Of a stretch of 7,526 bases of DNA, positions 1-6,052 are shown piece after piece; within the stretch, counting starts at the first letter, position 1; every line of letters begins with the position of its first letter. Made by a program: the position numbers and the translations under genes. Origin of the DNA: Spirochaeta sp. (GTDB lineage: Bacteria > Spirochaetota > Spirochaetia > Spirochaetales_E > Spirochaetaceae_B); NCBI GenBank assembly GCA_030590585.1, contig JAUUYD010000107.1:1-7526 (forward strand), given 5' to 3'. The notes under the pieces were generated by a model. The model did not search any database. It was not told the DNA's origin and saw only the letters and a list, made by a program, of their open reading frames with translations.

Positions 1-323
1 ATCAGGTGGATTTTGTAAACAGTCGCGGCATGACGCCATGCTCCCGGCAGCCGGTGAATCATCCAGGCCAGAATAGTTCCCAGAATCACTGATATTCCCG
101 CGGCAGAGAGGGCGACGGCCAGGGAATGAAGCACCGACATCCATATCCAGAGGTCGGAAAATACATACATCCATGCATCAGTGCTCACCCTGATTCCCGG
201 TACAGGTACCATAGCACCGAAAGACTGGATTACGGTGACGGTTGCCCCGGCGGTAAAGAGACCCCCGATGGGTAATATGAGAGGTAGGAGCCTTATGTGG
301 GAGCCTCGCCGGCTATACGTCAT
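1..323 (-). CDS. ABC transporter permease, N-terminal part (cut by window edge)
   Basis: This is the start of an inner-membrane permease subunit, which would form the channel used by the binding protein and ATPase encoded just upstream. The ATG overlaps the TAA of the binding-protein gene (TAATG), and the frame stays open for about 107 codons to the window edge. The visible part has a basic N-terminus (MTYSRRGSHIR), a hydrophobic segment at about residues 12-38, a polar loop, and a second long hydrophobic segment at about residues 67-93 (WIWMSVLHSLAVALSAAG onward), the usual opening of a permease of the binding-protein-dependent MalF/PotB type. The EAA coupling loop lies outside the window. 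Homology to YnjC is inferred from the neighbours, not from the residues alone. Whether it is a single or a duplicated (fused) permease cannot be seen. Confidence 0.8.
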   Translation of the reverse strand, partial: MTYSRRGSHIRLLPLILPIGGLFTAGATVTVIQSFGAMVPVPGIRVSTDAWMYVFSDLWIWMSVLHSLAVALSAAGISVILGTILAWMIHRLPGAWRHAATVYKIHL

Positions 324-1633
324 TACTGTTTGAGTACCTGCTCGTCCCAGGCGGTTTCAAGAAATTCGATGAACCCTGAAGGAATTTCGGGAACGGCCTC
401 CGGGGTGAGTTCCTCCAGGGACAGTGTGGCGGCACCCAGATCCAGGGCTGAGAATGCTGCGGCATCGGCAGGACTCAGGCGGCGGGGATCCAGAACCGTA
501 AGATCGCCCCAGTTCGCAGGATTGTTCTTTGAGAGCTGAATCTCCGGGGAGAGAAGGTAATTCGAGAGCACCAGAGCGGCAGCCTTGTTCGGCGCGTTGA
601 AGGGAATTGCCGTGAAATGAAGGTTGAAGAGTGCGGAATCTGAGGGTACGAAGGTACGCACCGTCGGCGCATACTGACCGCTGGCAATTTTATTGGATGC
701 GTGGGAGACGTTGTAGTTCATGGAGAAATCCACTTCCCCCCGCTCAAAGAGCGCGTCGAGGGAAGCTGAATCCCGGGGATAGCTGCGGCCTTCCTGCCAG
801 AGGTAGGGTTCGATTTCCCTGAGCCAGGCTATCAGGGGTTTTACCGATTCCTCCGCCAGTTCGGCATCAAAACCATCCATGAATTTTTCATGCCCGCCGT
901 TTACATGGTAGAACGCCAGCCTCAAAAAGGCCGATCCGGTGAAATCCGGGGGCTGGGGATAGGTGAAACGGCCGGGATTGGCCTTGATCCAGGCGCTGAG
1001 CTCGTCAAAATCCGCCGGCGGCCGGGACATCTTTGCCGTATCGTACTCAAAGACGAACCAGGCCTTGCCGTAGGGAGTCTCATATCCGCCGGTGGGGTAA
1101 CCGAAATCGGTGGCCGCCGAGTTTGGATCGACATAAGATTTGAAGTTGGGTAAATCACCGGTGTAGGGTCCCCAGAGCAGATCGGCCTCCCGGGAGTTCC
1201 GGAAATTTTCTCCGTTAATCCACAATAGATCGATAACGCCCTTTTCCCGGCCAGCCTGCTTCTCGGCGAGAAGTTTATTGACGAACACCGAGGCGTCCAT
1301 GGGCACCCTCTTGAGGGTGATGCCGTATTCGTCTTTCAACCCCCTGGCCACTACCATGTCTATCCAGCCGTTGATCTCGGTGGAACCGCCCCACATGTAG
1401 AAGCTCACTTCGCTTCCCCGGGCGGACTCGACGATTTGGTTCCAGCTCATTCCTGAGGGGTCCGGTGTTTCACTATTTCCCCGGGCGCTCAAGGGTTGGG
1501 GGCCGAGTAAGAGGATGAAAGCGATGAACAGCATTGACATGAAACCGATCAGTTGGTGAATCTGCCGGGATTGGTGAATCCGTAGTAACTGTACTGCAGC
1601 CCCGCAGCCCTGGCGTTTCGTAGATATCATCAT
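323..1633 (-). CDS. YnjB-like periplasmic substrate-binding protein of an ABC transporter
   Basis: This 436-residue protein should capture a small solute in the periplasm and deliver it to the permease encoded next. A hydrophobic export segment spans about residues 28-50 and ends in an AxA-like site (PLSA before RGNSE), with no lipobox, so a soluble periplasmic form is likely. The n-region is long (about 27 residues, basic). The mature part carries WGGSTEINGW (81-90) and DLLWINGENF (135-144), which I associate with the YnjB family, and a GKAWFVFEYD segment (189-198). The start is supported by AAAGGAG a few bases before ATG; a second ATG follows at once. The gene begins 8 bp after the ATPase stop and its own stop overlaps the permease start. 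The substrate is unknown; thiamine- or iron-type binding proteins are related but less likely. Family fairly sure, substrate not. Confidence 0.88.
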   Translation of the reverse strand: MMISTKRQGCGAAVQLLRIHQSRQIHQLIGFMSMLFIAFILLLGPQPLSARGNSETPDPSGMSWNQIVESARGSEVSFYMWGGSTEINGWIDMVVARGLKDEYGITLKRVPMDASVFVNKLLAEKQAGREKGVIDLLWINGENFRNSREADLLWGPYTGDLPNFKSYVDPNSAATDFGYPTGGYETPYGKAWFVFEYDTAKMSRPPADFDELSAWIKANPGRFTYPQPPDFTGSAFLRLAFYHVNGGHEKFMDGFDAELAEESVKPLIAWLREIEPYLWQEGRSYPRDSASLDALFERGEVDFSMNYNVSHASNKIASGQYAPTVRTFVPSDSALFNLHFTAIPFNAPNKAAALVLSNYLLSPEIQLSKNNPANWGDLTVLDPRRLSPADAAAFSALDLGAATLSLEELTPEAVPEIPSGFIEFLETAWDEQVLKQ

Positions 1634-1641
1634 GAACTCCT

Positions 1642-2403
1642 TTATAAAGCCTCTTTTGTAACAACACTGAGTAATTCCGTGGCCGGGGCAAGACGGGTCC
1701 GACCCGGGGTATACTGTCCCAGAAAGCGGGCGGTATCTTCGTCGGCAGGCGCCGCGGCAATGATACTCGGGCAGTCGAACTGCTTCAGGGCTCCGCCCAT
1801 CAGGACGCCGATCCGGTCTGAAACCGCGAATGCCTCATCCTGATCGTGGGTGACCATAACGGTGGTAATACCGAAGGACTGCTGGGTCCGGCGGATAAAA
1901 TCGGCGGTTTCGCCCTTGAGATTCTTATCCAGATTTGCAAAGGGTTCATCCAGGAGCAGCACCATGGGTTCAACCACAAGGGCCCGGGCGATGGCCGCCC
2001 GCTGTTTCTGACCCGCTGAAAGCCTGGCAGGGTAGGCATCGGCCTTGTCGGTGATACCGAACCATTCGAGCATCTCTTCCACCTTCCCCCTGCGGTCCTT
2101 TTTCTTCACCCCGCGAACTTTCAATCCGTAACCGACATTCTCGGCGATGCTCATATGGGGGAAGAGGGCAAAATCCTGGAACATCATGATGACAGGCCGG
2201 TCCTTCCCCGGGGTTTCTGAAAACCGGATAATCCCTGTGTCGGGGATTTCAAGATCCGCCAGAATTTTCAGAAGGGTGGTTTTTCCTACCCCCGAAGGAC
2301 CGATAAGAGAGACGAATTCTCCATCATCTATTCGGAATCCCACATTCTTCAAAACGGTATTATCACCGTAACTCTTGGAAATCCCGCTGAGTTCAACCGC
2401 CAT
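1642..2403 (-). CDS. ABC transporter ATP-binding protein (YnjD-like)
   Basis: This is the cytoplasmic motor of the importer. From the ATG at 2403 it has 253 residues. All nucleotide-binding motifs are visible: Walker A GPSGVGKT (35-42), Q-loop glutamine in FQDFALFPH (Q76), signature LSAGQKQR (128-135), Walker B VLLLDEP with D152/E153, D-loop NLD, and switch histidine in VTHD (H186). The signature reads LSAGQ rather than LSGGQ, a conservative change. The protein stops soon after the catalytic core, so the long C-terminal TOBE domain of MalK/PotA types is missing. The frame is open up to a TTG at 2439 preceded by GGAG, but that would add residues unlike the family and overlap the upstream gene by 47 bp; ATG 2403 overlaps it by 11 bp and gives a typical MAVELSGISKSYG opening. 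The start is the only real doubt. Confidence 0.92.
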   Translation of the reverse strand: MAVELSGISKSYGDNTVLKNVGFRIDDGEFVSLIGPSGVGKTTLLKILADLEIPDTGIIRFSETPGKDRPVIMMFQDFALFPHMSIAENVGYGLKVRGVKKKDRRGKVEEMLEWFGITDKADAYPARLSAGQKQRAAIARALVVEPMVLLLDEPFANLDKNLKGETADFIRRTQQSFGITTVMVTHDQDEAFAVSDRIGVLMGGALKQFDCPSIIAAAPADEDTARFLGQYTPGRTRLAPATELLSVVTKEAL

Positions 2404-3814
2404 TTTTCTTACCGGTAAAGGATCGTGCAAAGCGGACAAGCGGATGCTCCAGTATCCGGTCCAGGGCCACTTTCTTGGAAATCTGCCGGAGAATATCGGC
2501 GTAGGTGGGGTAGGGATGAATAACTCCCTTTAATTTGTGATAACCAATCCCCAGGGTTTTCATCACCTGAATCTCGCAGATGAGTTCTCCGGCCCTCGGT
2601 CCTGCAATATGGGCACCGAGGATTTTACTACCCGGGCCAAGGATGATTTTCACCAGCCCCCTGGTTCCGGGTACAGTCCGCCCCCTGTCAAGATCTTCAA
2701 ATCTCCGGGAGTATACCTTCACCCGTTTGCCGTACGCTTTCCTGGCCTCGTCCTCCAGCATCCCCGCCCGGGCGATTTCCGGATCGGTGAAGGTTGTCCA
2801 TGCCACATGCTTGTAACTGACGGTTTTCTTGAAGGGAAGAATCGCGTTCATCGCCGCGGTAACACCCTGATACTCGGCCATATGGCTGAAAGCGTAAGGG
2901 CCTGCCACATCTCCGGCGGCATAGATATTCGGATTTGAGGTTCGGAGTTTTTTGTTGACCTCTACGCCCTTAGGGCTCAGTTTCACCCCGGCGGCTTCGA
3001 GATTGAGTCCCCCAGTCGCCGTTCCCCTGCCCACGGCCACCAACAGGGCCTCGGCTTCCAGAATGGCTTTCTTTCCGTTAGATTCAATAGTGAGAGATAT
3101 ACCGCCCTTACGGGGTGCGGTCTGGACCGCTTTTGCACCGGTGAGCAGGGTAACCCCTTCGTCGATAAGTTTTTCCCTTATCACTCGAGCGGCATCGGGA
3201 TCTTCCCTGAAGAGGATGCGGTCCAGCATTTCAACGACTGTGATTTCGACACCCAGCCGGGATAAGGCCTGGGCCATCTCCAGACCGATGGGACCGCCGC
3301 CCATTACAAGGGCGCTTTTCGGTAGTTTCTCAAGTTCGAACAGAGATTCATTGGTGAGATGGGGTGTGTCCGCCAGACCGGGTACCGGAGGAACAAGAGC
3401 CCGGGAGCCGACGGCCAGGATGAATCGTTTAGCTTTGTAGATTTCTCCGTTCACCTCGATGGTATTCCGCCCGGTAAACCGGGCGGTGCCGATAAGGGTT
3501 TCCACACCCCGCTGGGCCAGCACCTCAGGTGATTCGTGGGAATAAACCAGCTGCCTTACATCATCAACCTGCTTGAAAGGATTACCAGCGGCAGGTTTTC
3601 GCTGTGATTTATCACCAGCGGATATCCGGGCAGCATGGCTCAGTTCCGCCAGGTGAATAAGTGCCTTACTGGGAATACAGCCGCTCCAGGTGCATTCTCC
3701 GCCGGTCTTGTATTTCTCTACAAGCAGTGTTTTTTTTCCGAATCCGGCGGTGGTGAAAGCCGCGCTGAGGCCGCCGCCGCCGCCGCCGATGACAATAACG
3801 TCGTAGTTTTGCAT
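2393..3814 (-). CDS. FAD/NAD-dependent disulfide oxidoreductase, Lpd/mercuric reductase-like
   Basis: This 473-residue cytoplasmic flavoprotein is the first gene of the transporter operon. The FAD site is a run of six glycines (10-15) with E33 for the ribose. The redox-active disulfide is C41-x4-C46 in GGECTWSGCIPSK. The NAD domain has GGGPIG (172-177) with E195 downstream, which favours NADH, and the second FAD motif is YAAGDVAG (298-305). A dimerisation domain follows. At the C-terminal active site, where true dihydrolipoamide dehydrogenases have HPTxxE, this protein has YPTYAD, so the base His is Tyr435 and Glu is Asp440. That argues against a classical E3 and for the mercuric-reductase-like group often found with TVP38/DedA membrane proteins. 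No N-terminal heavy-metal domain and no C-terminal CC pair are present. AAGGA lies 6 bases before the ATG. Family certain, substrate unknown. Confidence 0.92.
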   Translation of the reverse strand: MQNYDVIVIGGGGGGLSAAFTTAGFGKKTLLVEKYKTGGECTWSGCIPSKALIHLAELSHAARISAGDKSQRKPAAGNPFKQVDDVRQLVYSHESPEVLAQRGVETLIGTARFTGRNTIEVNGEIYKAKRFILAVGSRALVPPVPGLADTPHLTNESLFELEKLPKSALVMGGGPIGLEMAQALSRLGVEITVVEMLDRILFREDPDAARVIREKLIDEGVTLLTGAKAVQTAPRKGGISLTIESNGKKAILEAEALLVAVGRGTATGGLNLEAAGVKLSPKGVEVNKKLRTSNPNIYAAGDVAGPYAFSHMAEYQGVTAAMNAILPFKKTVSYKHVAWTTFTDPEIARAGMLEDEARKAYGKRVKVYSRRFEDLDRGRTVPGTRGLVKIILGPGSKILGAHIAGPRAGELICEIQVMKTLGIGYHKLKGVIHPYPTYADILRQISKKVALDRILEHPLVRFARSFTGKKNGG

Positions 3815-3815
3815 G

Positions 3816-3835
3816 CTTAATCCTTGGTAATTAAG
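3816..3835 (-). promoter_or_regulatory. Weak hairpin holding the oxidoreductase Shine-Dalgarno in its loop
   Basis: CTTAAT (3816-3821) and ATTAAG (3830-3835) are exact inverted repeats around an 8-base loop. In the mRNA the AAGG of the ribosome-binding site falls in the loop and at the stem edge. Only A-U rich pairs plus one G-C are available, so any structural effect on translation would be slight. Confidence 0.25.
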
Positions 3836-3836
3836 T

Positions 3837-3863
3837 ATTGTATAAGAAACTTATGTAATTCAA
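3837..3863 (-). promoter_or_regulatory. Possible promoter of the oxidoreductase-transporter operon
   Basis: On the minus strand TTGAAT (3863-3858) is followed by TATACAAT (3844-3837), 23-30 bases before the ATG. Read as TACAAT, the spacer is only 15 bp, shorter than ideal, so this is a weak sigma-70-like candidate. It overlaps the inverted repeat at 3847-3867, where a bound regulator would occlude polymerase. Confidence 0.35.
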
Positions 3864-3867
3864 GTTT
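3847..3867. repeat. Inverted repeat AAACTT-9-AAGTTT, possible operator
   Basis: Perfect 6-bp arms AAACTT (3847-3852) and AAGTTT (3862-3867) are separated by 9 bp. The repeat covers the candidate -35 box and spacer upstream of the oxidoreductase gene. Arm length and spacing suit a dimeric repressor, but the arms are AT-rich and short, so chance is possible. Confidence 0.35.
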
Positions 3868-3909
3868 GAAACTGGAGATTTAATGAAGCCGGTGGGACTT
3901 TGGTGACGG

Positions 3910-3927
3910 GGTTGTGTGGGTTGTGTG
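3910..3927. repeat. Two tandem copies of a 9-bp unit, GGTTGTGTG
   Basis: The unit GGTTGTGTG occurs twice head to tail in the non-coding stretch 3815-4038, between the oxidoreductase start and the small LDCC gene. No open frame with a credible start was found in this stretch on either strand. The repeat may be simple slippage or a pair of protein-binding half sites; nothing else points to a role. Confidence 0.4.
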
Positions 3928-4009
3928 AAGAGCGTTGAATCCCGGATAGTAGGATGCATTTCGACAGTCAGTTCTATATATGGCGACTTGGGATAAGTGA
4001 GTCGGCGTT

Positions 4010-4040
4010 AAGCCAATTATCAGGTCAAAACTGGCTTTTT
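4010..4040 (+). terminator. Terminator-like hairpin with T-run (plus strand)
   Basis: AAGCCA (4010-4015) pairs with TGGCTT (4032-4037) across a 16-base loop, and five T (4036-4040) end the structure on the plus strand. No plus-strand gene is visible upstream, so it would stop only an unannotated transcript. On the minus strand it lies just after the small LDCC gene but lacks a T-run there. Weak. Confidence 0.25.
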
Positions 4041-4179
4041 ATCTGCTATGATTTTCATACTGATTCAACTTGCAGCAATCAAGAGAACCGCTGCCGAAAT
4101 TCTTTTTGTTCGCATCACCAAGCTTTTGTAAATAGTTATTCCATCTCTTTTTCATCCTGTTAAACAAGCGCATACCCAT
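4039..4179 (-). CDS. Small LDCC-motif protein, putative metal-binding
   Basis: This 46-codon gene begins at ATG 4179 and ends with TAA at 4041-4039. A near-perfect Shine-Dalgarno, GGAGGTG (4193-4187), stands 7 bases before the start, unusual for a chance frame. The product is very basic at the N-terminus (MGMRLFNRMKKRWNNYLQKL), continues with NKKNFGSGS, and has the motif LDCCKLN near the end with two adjacent cysteines at 35-36. I recall tiny bacterial proteins of this shape being annotated as 'LDCC motif putative metal-binding protein'; no experimental function is known to me. It lacks a signal peptide and a membrane segment, so it should be cytosolic. It lies on the strand of the oxidoreductase gene, 224 bp upstream of it, and is divergent from the rhodanese gene. 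A vicinal Cys pair fits metal, selenium or sulfane-sulfur chemistry, which matches its neighbours. Confidence 0.72.
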   Translation of the reverse strand: MGMRLFNRMKKRWNNYLQKLGDANKKNFGSGSLDCCKLNQYENHSR

Positions 4180-4212
4180 AATTCGGCACCTCCGTCGCCT
4201 AGATTAAATGTA

Positions 4213-4234
4213 CTCCATAAGCTCTTATCCGGAG
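4213..4234. promoter_or_regulatory. Imperfect palindrome, candidate operator between divergent genes
   Basis: CTCC-ATAAG-CT-CTTAT-CC-GGAG reads as an inverted repeat, with arms CTCC/GGAG and ATAAG/CTTAT, a 2-bp centre and a 2-bp asymmetry. It sits 20 bp upstream of the Shine-Dalgarno of the LDCC gene and 42 bp upstream of the rhodanese -35 box, where a single regulator could control both directions. No regulator gene is visible in the window. Confidence 0.4.
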
Positions 4235-4276
4235 ATTAAGGTTTGATTACGTTTTACCCCTGATGTGCTGAAAAAA

Positions 4277-4305
4277 TTGAATGACGAAAGTGACTGAAAT
4301 ATATT
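4277..4305 (+). promoter_or_regulatory. Sigma-70-like promoter of the rhodanese gene
   Basis: TTGAAT (4277-4282) and TATATT (4300-4305) are separated by exactly 17 bp. The expected transcription start is at about 4312-4313, essentially on the ATG at 4313. This implies a leaderless message, or use of a later start codon. Confidence 0.6.
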
Positions 4306-4312
4306 AAATAAT

Positions 4313-4780
4313 ATGAATATACCAAGATTTGGTGCAAGCCGCACCGGAGATGTATCAAGGAAGTTCCGAGTTGTGCTTATTGTCACATTGCTTACTATGC
4401 CGGGTATTGTCTTTGCCCAGGGAAACATGGAAAGCGATCAATCCATGGGTGCGAAGAAAAACTCACATGGATACAGCCAGGTTGACGCTGAAATGTTGAT
4501 GGGTGAGATGTCAATGAAGGACTTTGCACTCATCAATGTCCATATACCCTACGAAGGTGAAATCGTCGGAACAGATGCGAGCATTCCCTACAATATGGTC
4601 GGCGATATCAATGCTGAATATCCGGATAAGGATCAAACTCTCGTTCTCTACTGTAAAAGCGGTCCCATGAGCGCTTCAGCCGCCAGGGAGCTGGCAGCCC
4701 TCGGCTATACAAATATCGTAGAGCTTAAGGGGGGCTTCAATGCCTGGAAACGTGCCGGTGGTGATATGACTATGCGCTGA
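4313..4780 (+). CDS. Exported single-domain rhodanese-like sulfurtransferase
   Basis: The 155-residue product has a Sec-type signal peptide (basic RKFR, then VVLIVTLLTMPGIVFA, cleavage after A35) and one rhodanese domain from about residue 54 to the end. The active-site loop is C114-KSGPMS, followed by SAARELAALGYTNIVELKGG and FNAWKRAGG, typical of the family's C-terminal helix and loop. C114 is the only cysteine. Where many rhodaneses have DVR this one has NVH, and the usual HIPGA region is EGEIVGTDASIPYN, a variant I have seen in periplasmic members. It probably carries sulfane sulfur (or selenium) as a persulfide in the periplasm. ATG 4313 lacks a Shine-Dalgarno; GTG 4373, preceded by AAGGAAG, is an alternative but would strip the basic n-region of the signal. 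It is transcribed away from the transporter operon. Domain certain, substrate unknown. Confidence 0.9.
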   Translation: MNIPRFGASRTGDVSRKFRVVLIVTLLTMPGIVFAQGNMESDQSMGAKKNSHGYSQVDAEMLMGEMSMKDFALINVHIPYEGEIVGTDASIPYNMVGDINAEYPDKDQTLVLYCKSGPMSASAARELAALGYTNIVELKGGFNAWKRAGGDMTMR

Positions 4781-5047
4781 TGAAACAGCAGGTCTGTGTG
4801 GTGGTAATTCATTCATCGAAAGTCAGTATTGGTATGTAGTGTCTCTCAGAAAACAGCTCTTTTTTTGTAAATATCCCCACCGGATAATTTCAGAGACACA
4901 AAATGAACACAATGGTGGAAGTTCGGAGATGAAAATGAGTATATTTTCTTTGATTCAGACTGATTTCAACAATTTTACTTCATCTGGGATCATTTCAGGG
5001 TACAGCTTCTCCGGTAACTCGTAAATGCAACTCAATATTAGGGTTTG
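4781..5047. other. Non-coding AT-rich stretch between rhodanese gene and transposase
   Basis: No convincing gene was found here. A 61-codon open frame at 4839-5024 has no ribosome-binding site and no family resemblance. The stretch contains an inverted repeat (4839-4899) and probably the downstream end of the insertion sequence close to 5035. No clear GC-rich terminator follows the rhodanese stop. Confidence 0.5.
4839..4899. repeat. 61-bp inverted-repeat unit with GTGTCTCT / AGAGACAC ends
   Basis: GTGTCTCT (4839-4846) and AGAGACAC (4892-4899) are perfect 8-bp inverted repeats. Pairing continues as GAAA (4849-4852) with TTTC (4888-4891) after a 2-base bulge, giving 12 pairs around a 35-base loop that contains a T7 run. 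It could be a folded RNA element, a remnant of a miniature transposable element, or two facing IS ends. It does not match the sequence upstream of the transposase start, so it is probably not the terminal repeat of that IS. Confidence 0.45.
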
Positions 5048-6052
5048 TTAGGCGGACTTAGAATTTAATTGCTTATTAAATTGATAATCCTGTTCAATGA
5101 GTTTCTTACCAATTCTTCGTAGATTATATGCAATGACTCCCAAGCCAATATATCGTTTAAAATGGTCATACCCTTTATCCGGGCACCGGCCAAGTCCACA
5201 ATGCTCAAGCTCATTTATATTGGACTCAACAGCACTATGCTTCCCCTTGTAGAGTTTGAACGTTTTTGTTGACTCATACTCTTTCTCAAGACTATTCAGT
5301 TTCCCTCTTTTCGGCATAATCAGATGATTCACAAAAGGCATTAAAAGAGCCTTATTATCTTTACTGAAAAATCCCTTATCAAAACTCCAGGTCTCAATTT
5401 CCGGATATCTTAAGGTGATCCGTTTTACAAGTTCCCGGACCGATTCTGAGTCCGAAAGATGATCCATAATTTGATAATCGACAATCAGATTATTCTGATC
5501 TGTGGTGATCAATAATTTCTTACCAAGTTCGACAGATGGATGCAGTTTCCCTTTGCTGATCCATTCGGTGTAAGTCTCAAATATGGAAAACATCTTTTCG
5601 CCATGAGGGATCGTTTCTCCCTGGATAACACGACGTTCAAGAAGGTCGATATGTTTATCAAGATAGCCCAGAGACACCTCTAACGCCTCTATTTGAGCGA
5701 TATCTCTGGCATTCAATACTGGTAGCCCCTCCTTTGTGTCATGGAGCTTGAGACTTAGATTCTGAGCATCGATCAAGTAGAGCCTGACAACTCGATTCAG
5801 CCGGGCCTCTTTGTTTTTCCCGCCGCAACGGGAGGCATTCCCCACAGAACGGTAACCATTTTTAAGGATTCTTCGCCAAGCTTTTAACTTCCTCCAACCC
5901 ATAATCCAGGAATATGAATCCAGAAAATATTGAATGATATCCAGGCATTTTCGACTGCTGTCATAAAGAAGATTATAATCTGTTGGAAAGTGAACATTGC
6001 TCTGGATGACATAGCTGTCTGTTTTCAGATGAGTCCGATGACGTTGTTTCGT
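5048..6052 (-). CDS. ISNCY-type transposase, C-terminal part (-1 frame)
   Basis: This is the catalytic portion of the transposase, about 334 codons from the A-run at 6052. It begins TKQRHRTHLKTDSYVIQSN and continues into VHFPTDYNLLYDSSRKCLD, the conserved stretch that carries an early catalytic aspartate. Farther on are WSFDKGFF (second Asp) and KHSAVESNINELEHCGLG (catalytic Glu), then the typical end GYDHFKRYIGLGVIAYNL. The first ATG in this frame is at 5902 and would lose the N-terminal catalytic region, so the segment must be joined to the upstream frame to work. This frame has a TAA at 6061-6059 just before the A-run, so the join has to occur inside it or in the short overlap that follows. 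DDE roles are assigned by family pattern, not tested. Confidence 0.75.
   Translation of the reverse strand, partial: TKQRHRTHLKTDSYVIQSNVHFPTDYNLLYDSSRKCLDIIQYFLDSYSWIMGWRKLKAWRRILKNGYRSVGNASRCGGKNKEARLNRVVRLYLIDAQNLSLKLHDTKEGLPVLNARDIAQIEALEVSLGYLDKHIDLLERRVIQGETIPHGEKMFSIFETYTEWISKGKLHPSVELGKKLLITTDQNNLIVDYQIMDHLSDSESVRELVKRITLRYPEIETWSFDKGFFSKDNKALLMPFVNHLIMPKRGKLNSLEKEYESTKTFKLYKGKHSAVESNINELEHCGLGRCPDKGYDHFKRYIGLGVIAYNLRRIGKKLIEQDYQFNKQLNSKSA

Noticed and set aside
3770..3789. CCG trinucleotide run near the oxidoreductase start
   Set aside because: It encodes the glycine-rich FAD-binding loop and is explained by the protein; no evidence for phase variation, since unit changes would keep the frame.
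3954..4163. 69-codon plus-strand open frame in the intergenic region
   Set aside because: It is largely antisense to the LDCC gene, has no ribosome-binding site, and its Ser/Cys-rich translation resembles no family.
4357..4368. AAGGAAGTTCCG shared by the rhodanese signal-peptide region and the transposon-end repeats at 6599-6610
   Set aside because: A single 12-bp match inside coding sequence with no flanking similarity is most simply chance; no transposon-end structure surrounds it.
4880..4891. GGATAATTTC facing GGATAATTCC at the ATPase stop as possible terminal inverted repeats of a larger element
   Set aside because: Identity ends after about ten bases, and the right copy includes the end of the ATPase gene, so it cannot be the outer end of an element that contains that gene unless the orientation is reversed.
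4839..5024. 61-codon plus-strand open frame after the rhodanese gene
   Set aside because: It starts within the inverted-repeat unit, has no Shine-Dalgarno, and shows no recognisable domain or export signal.
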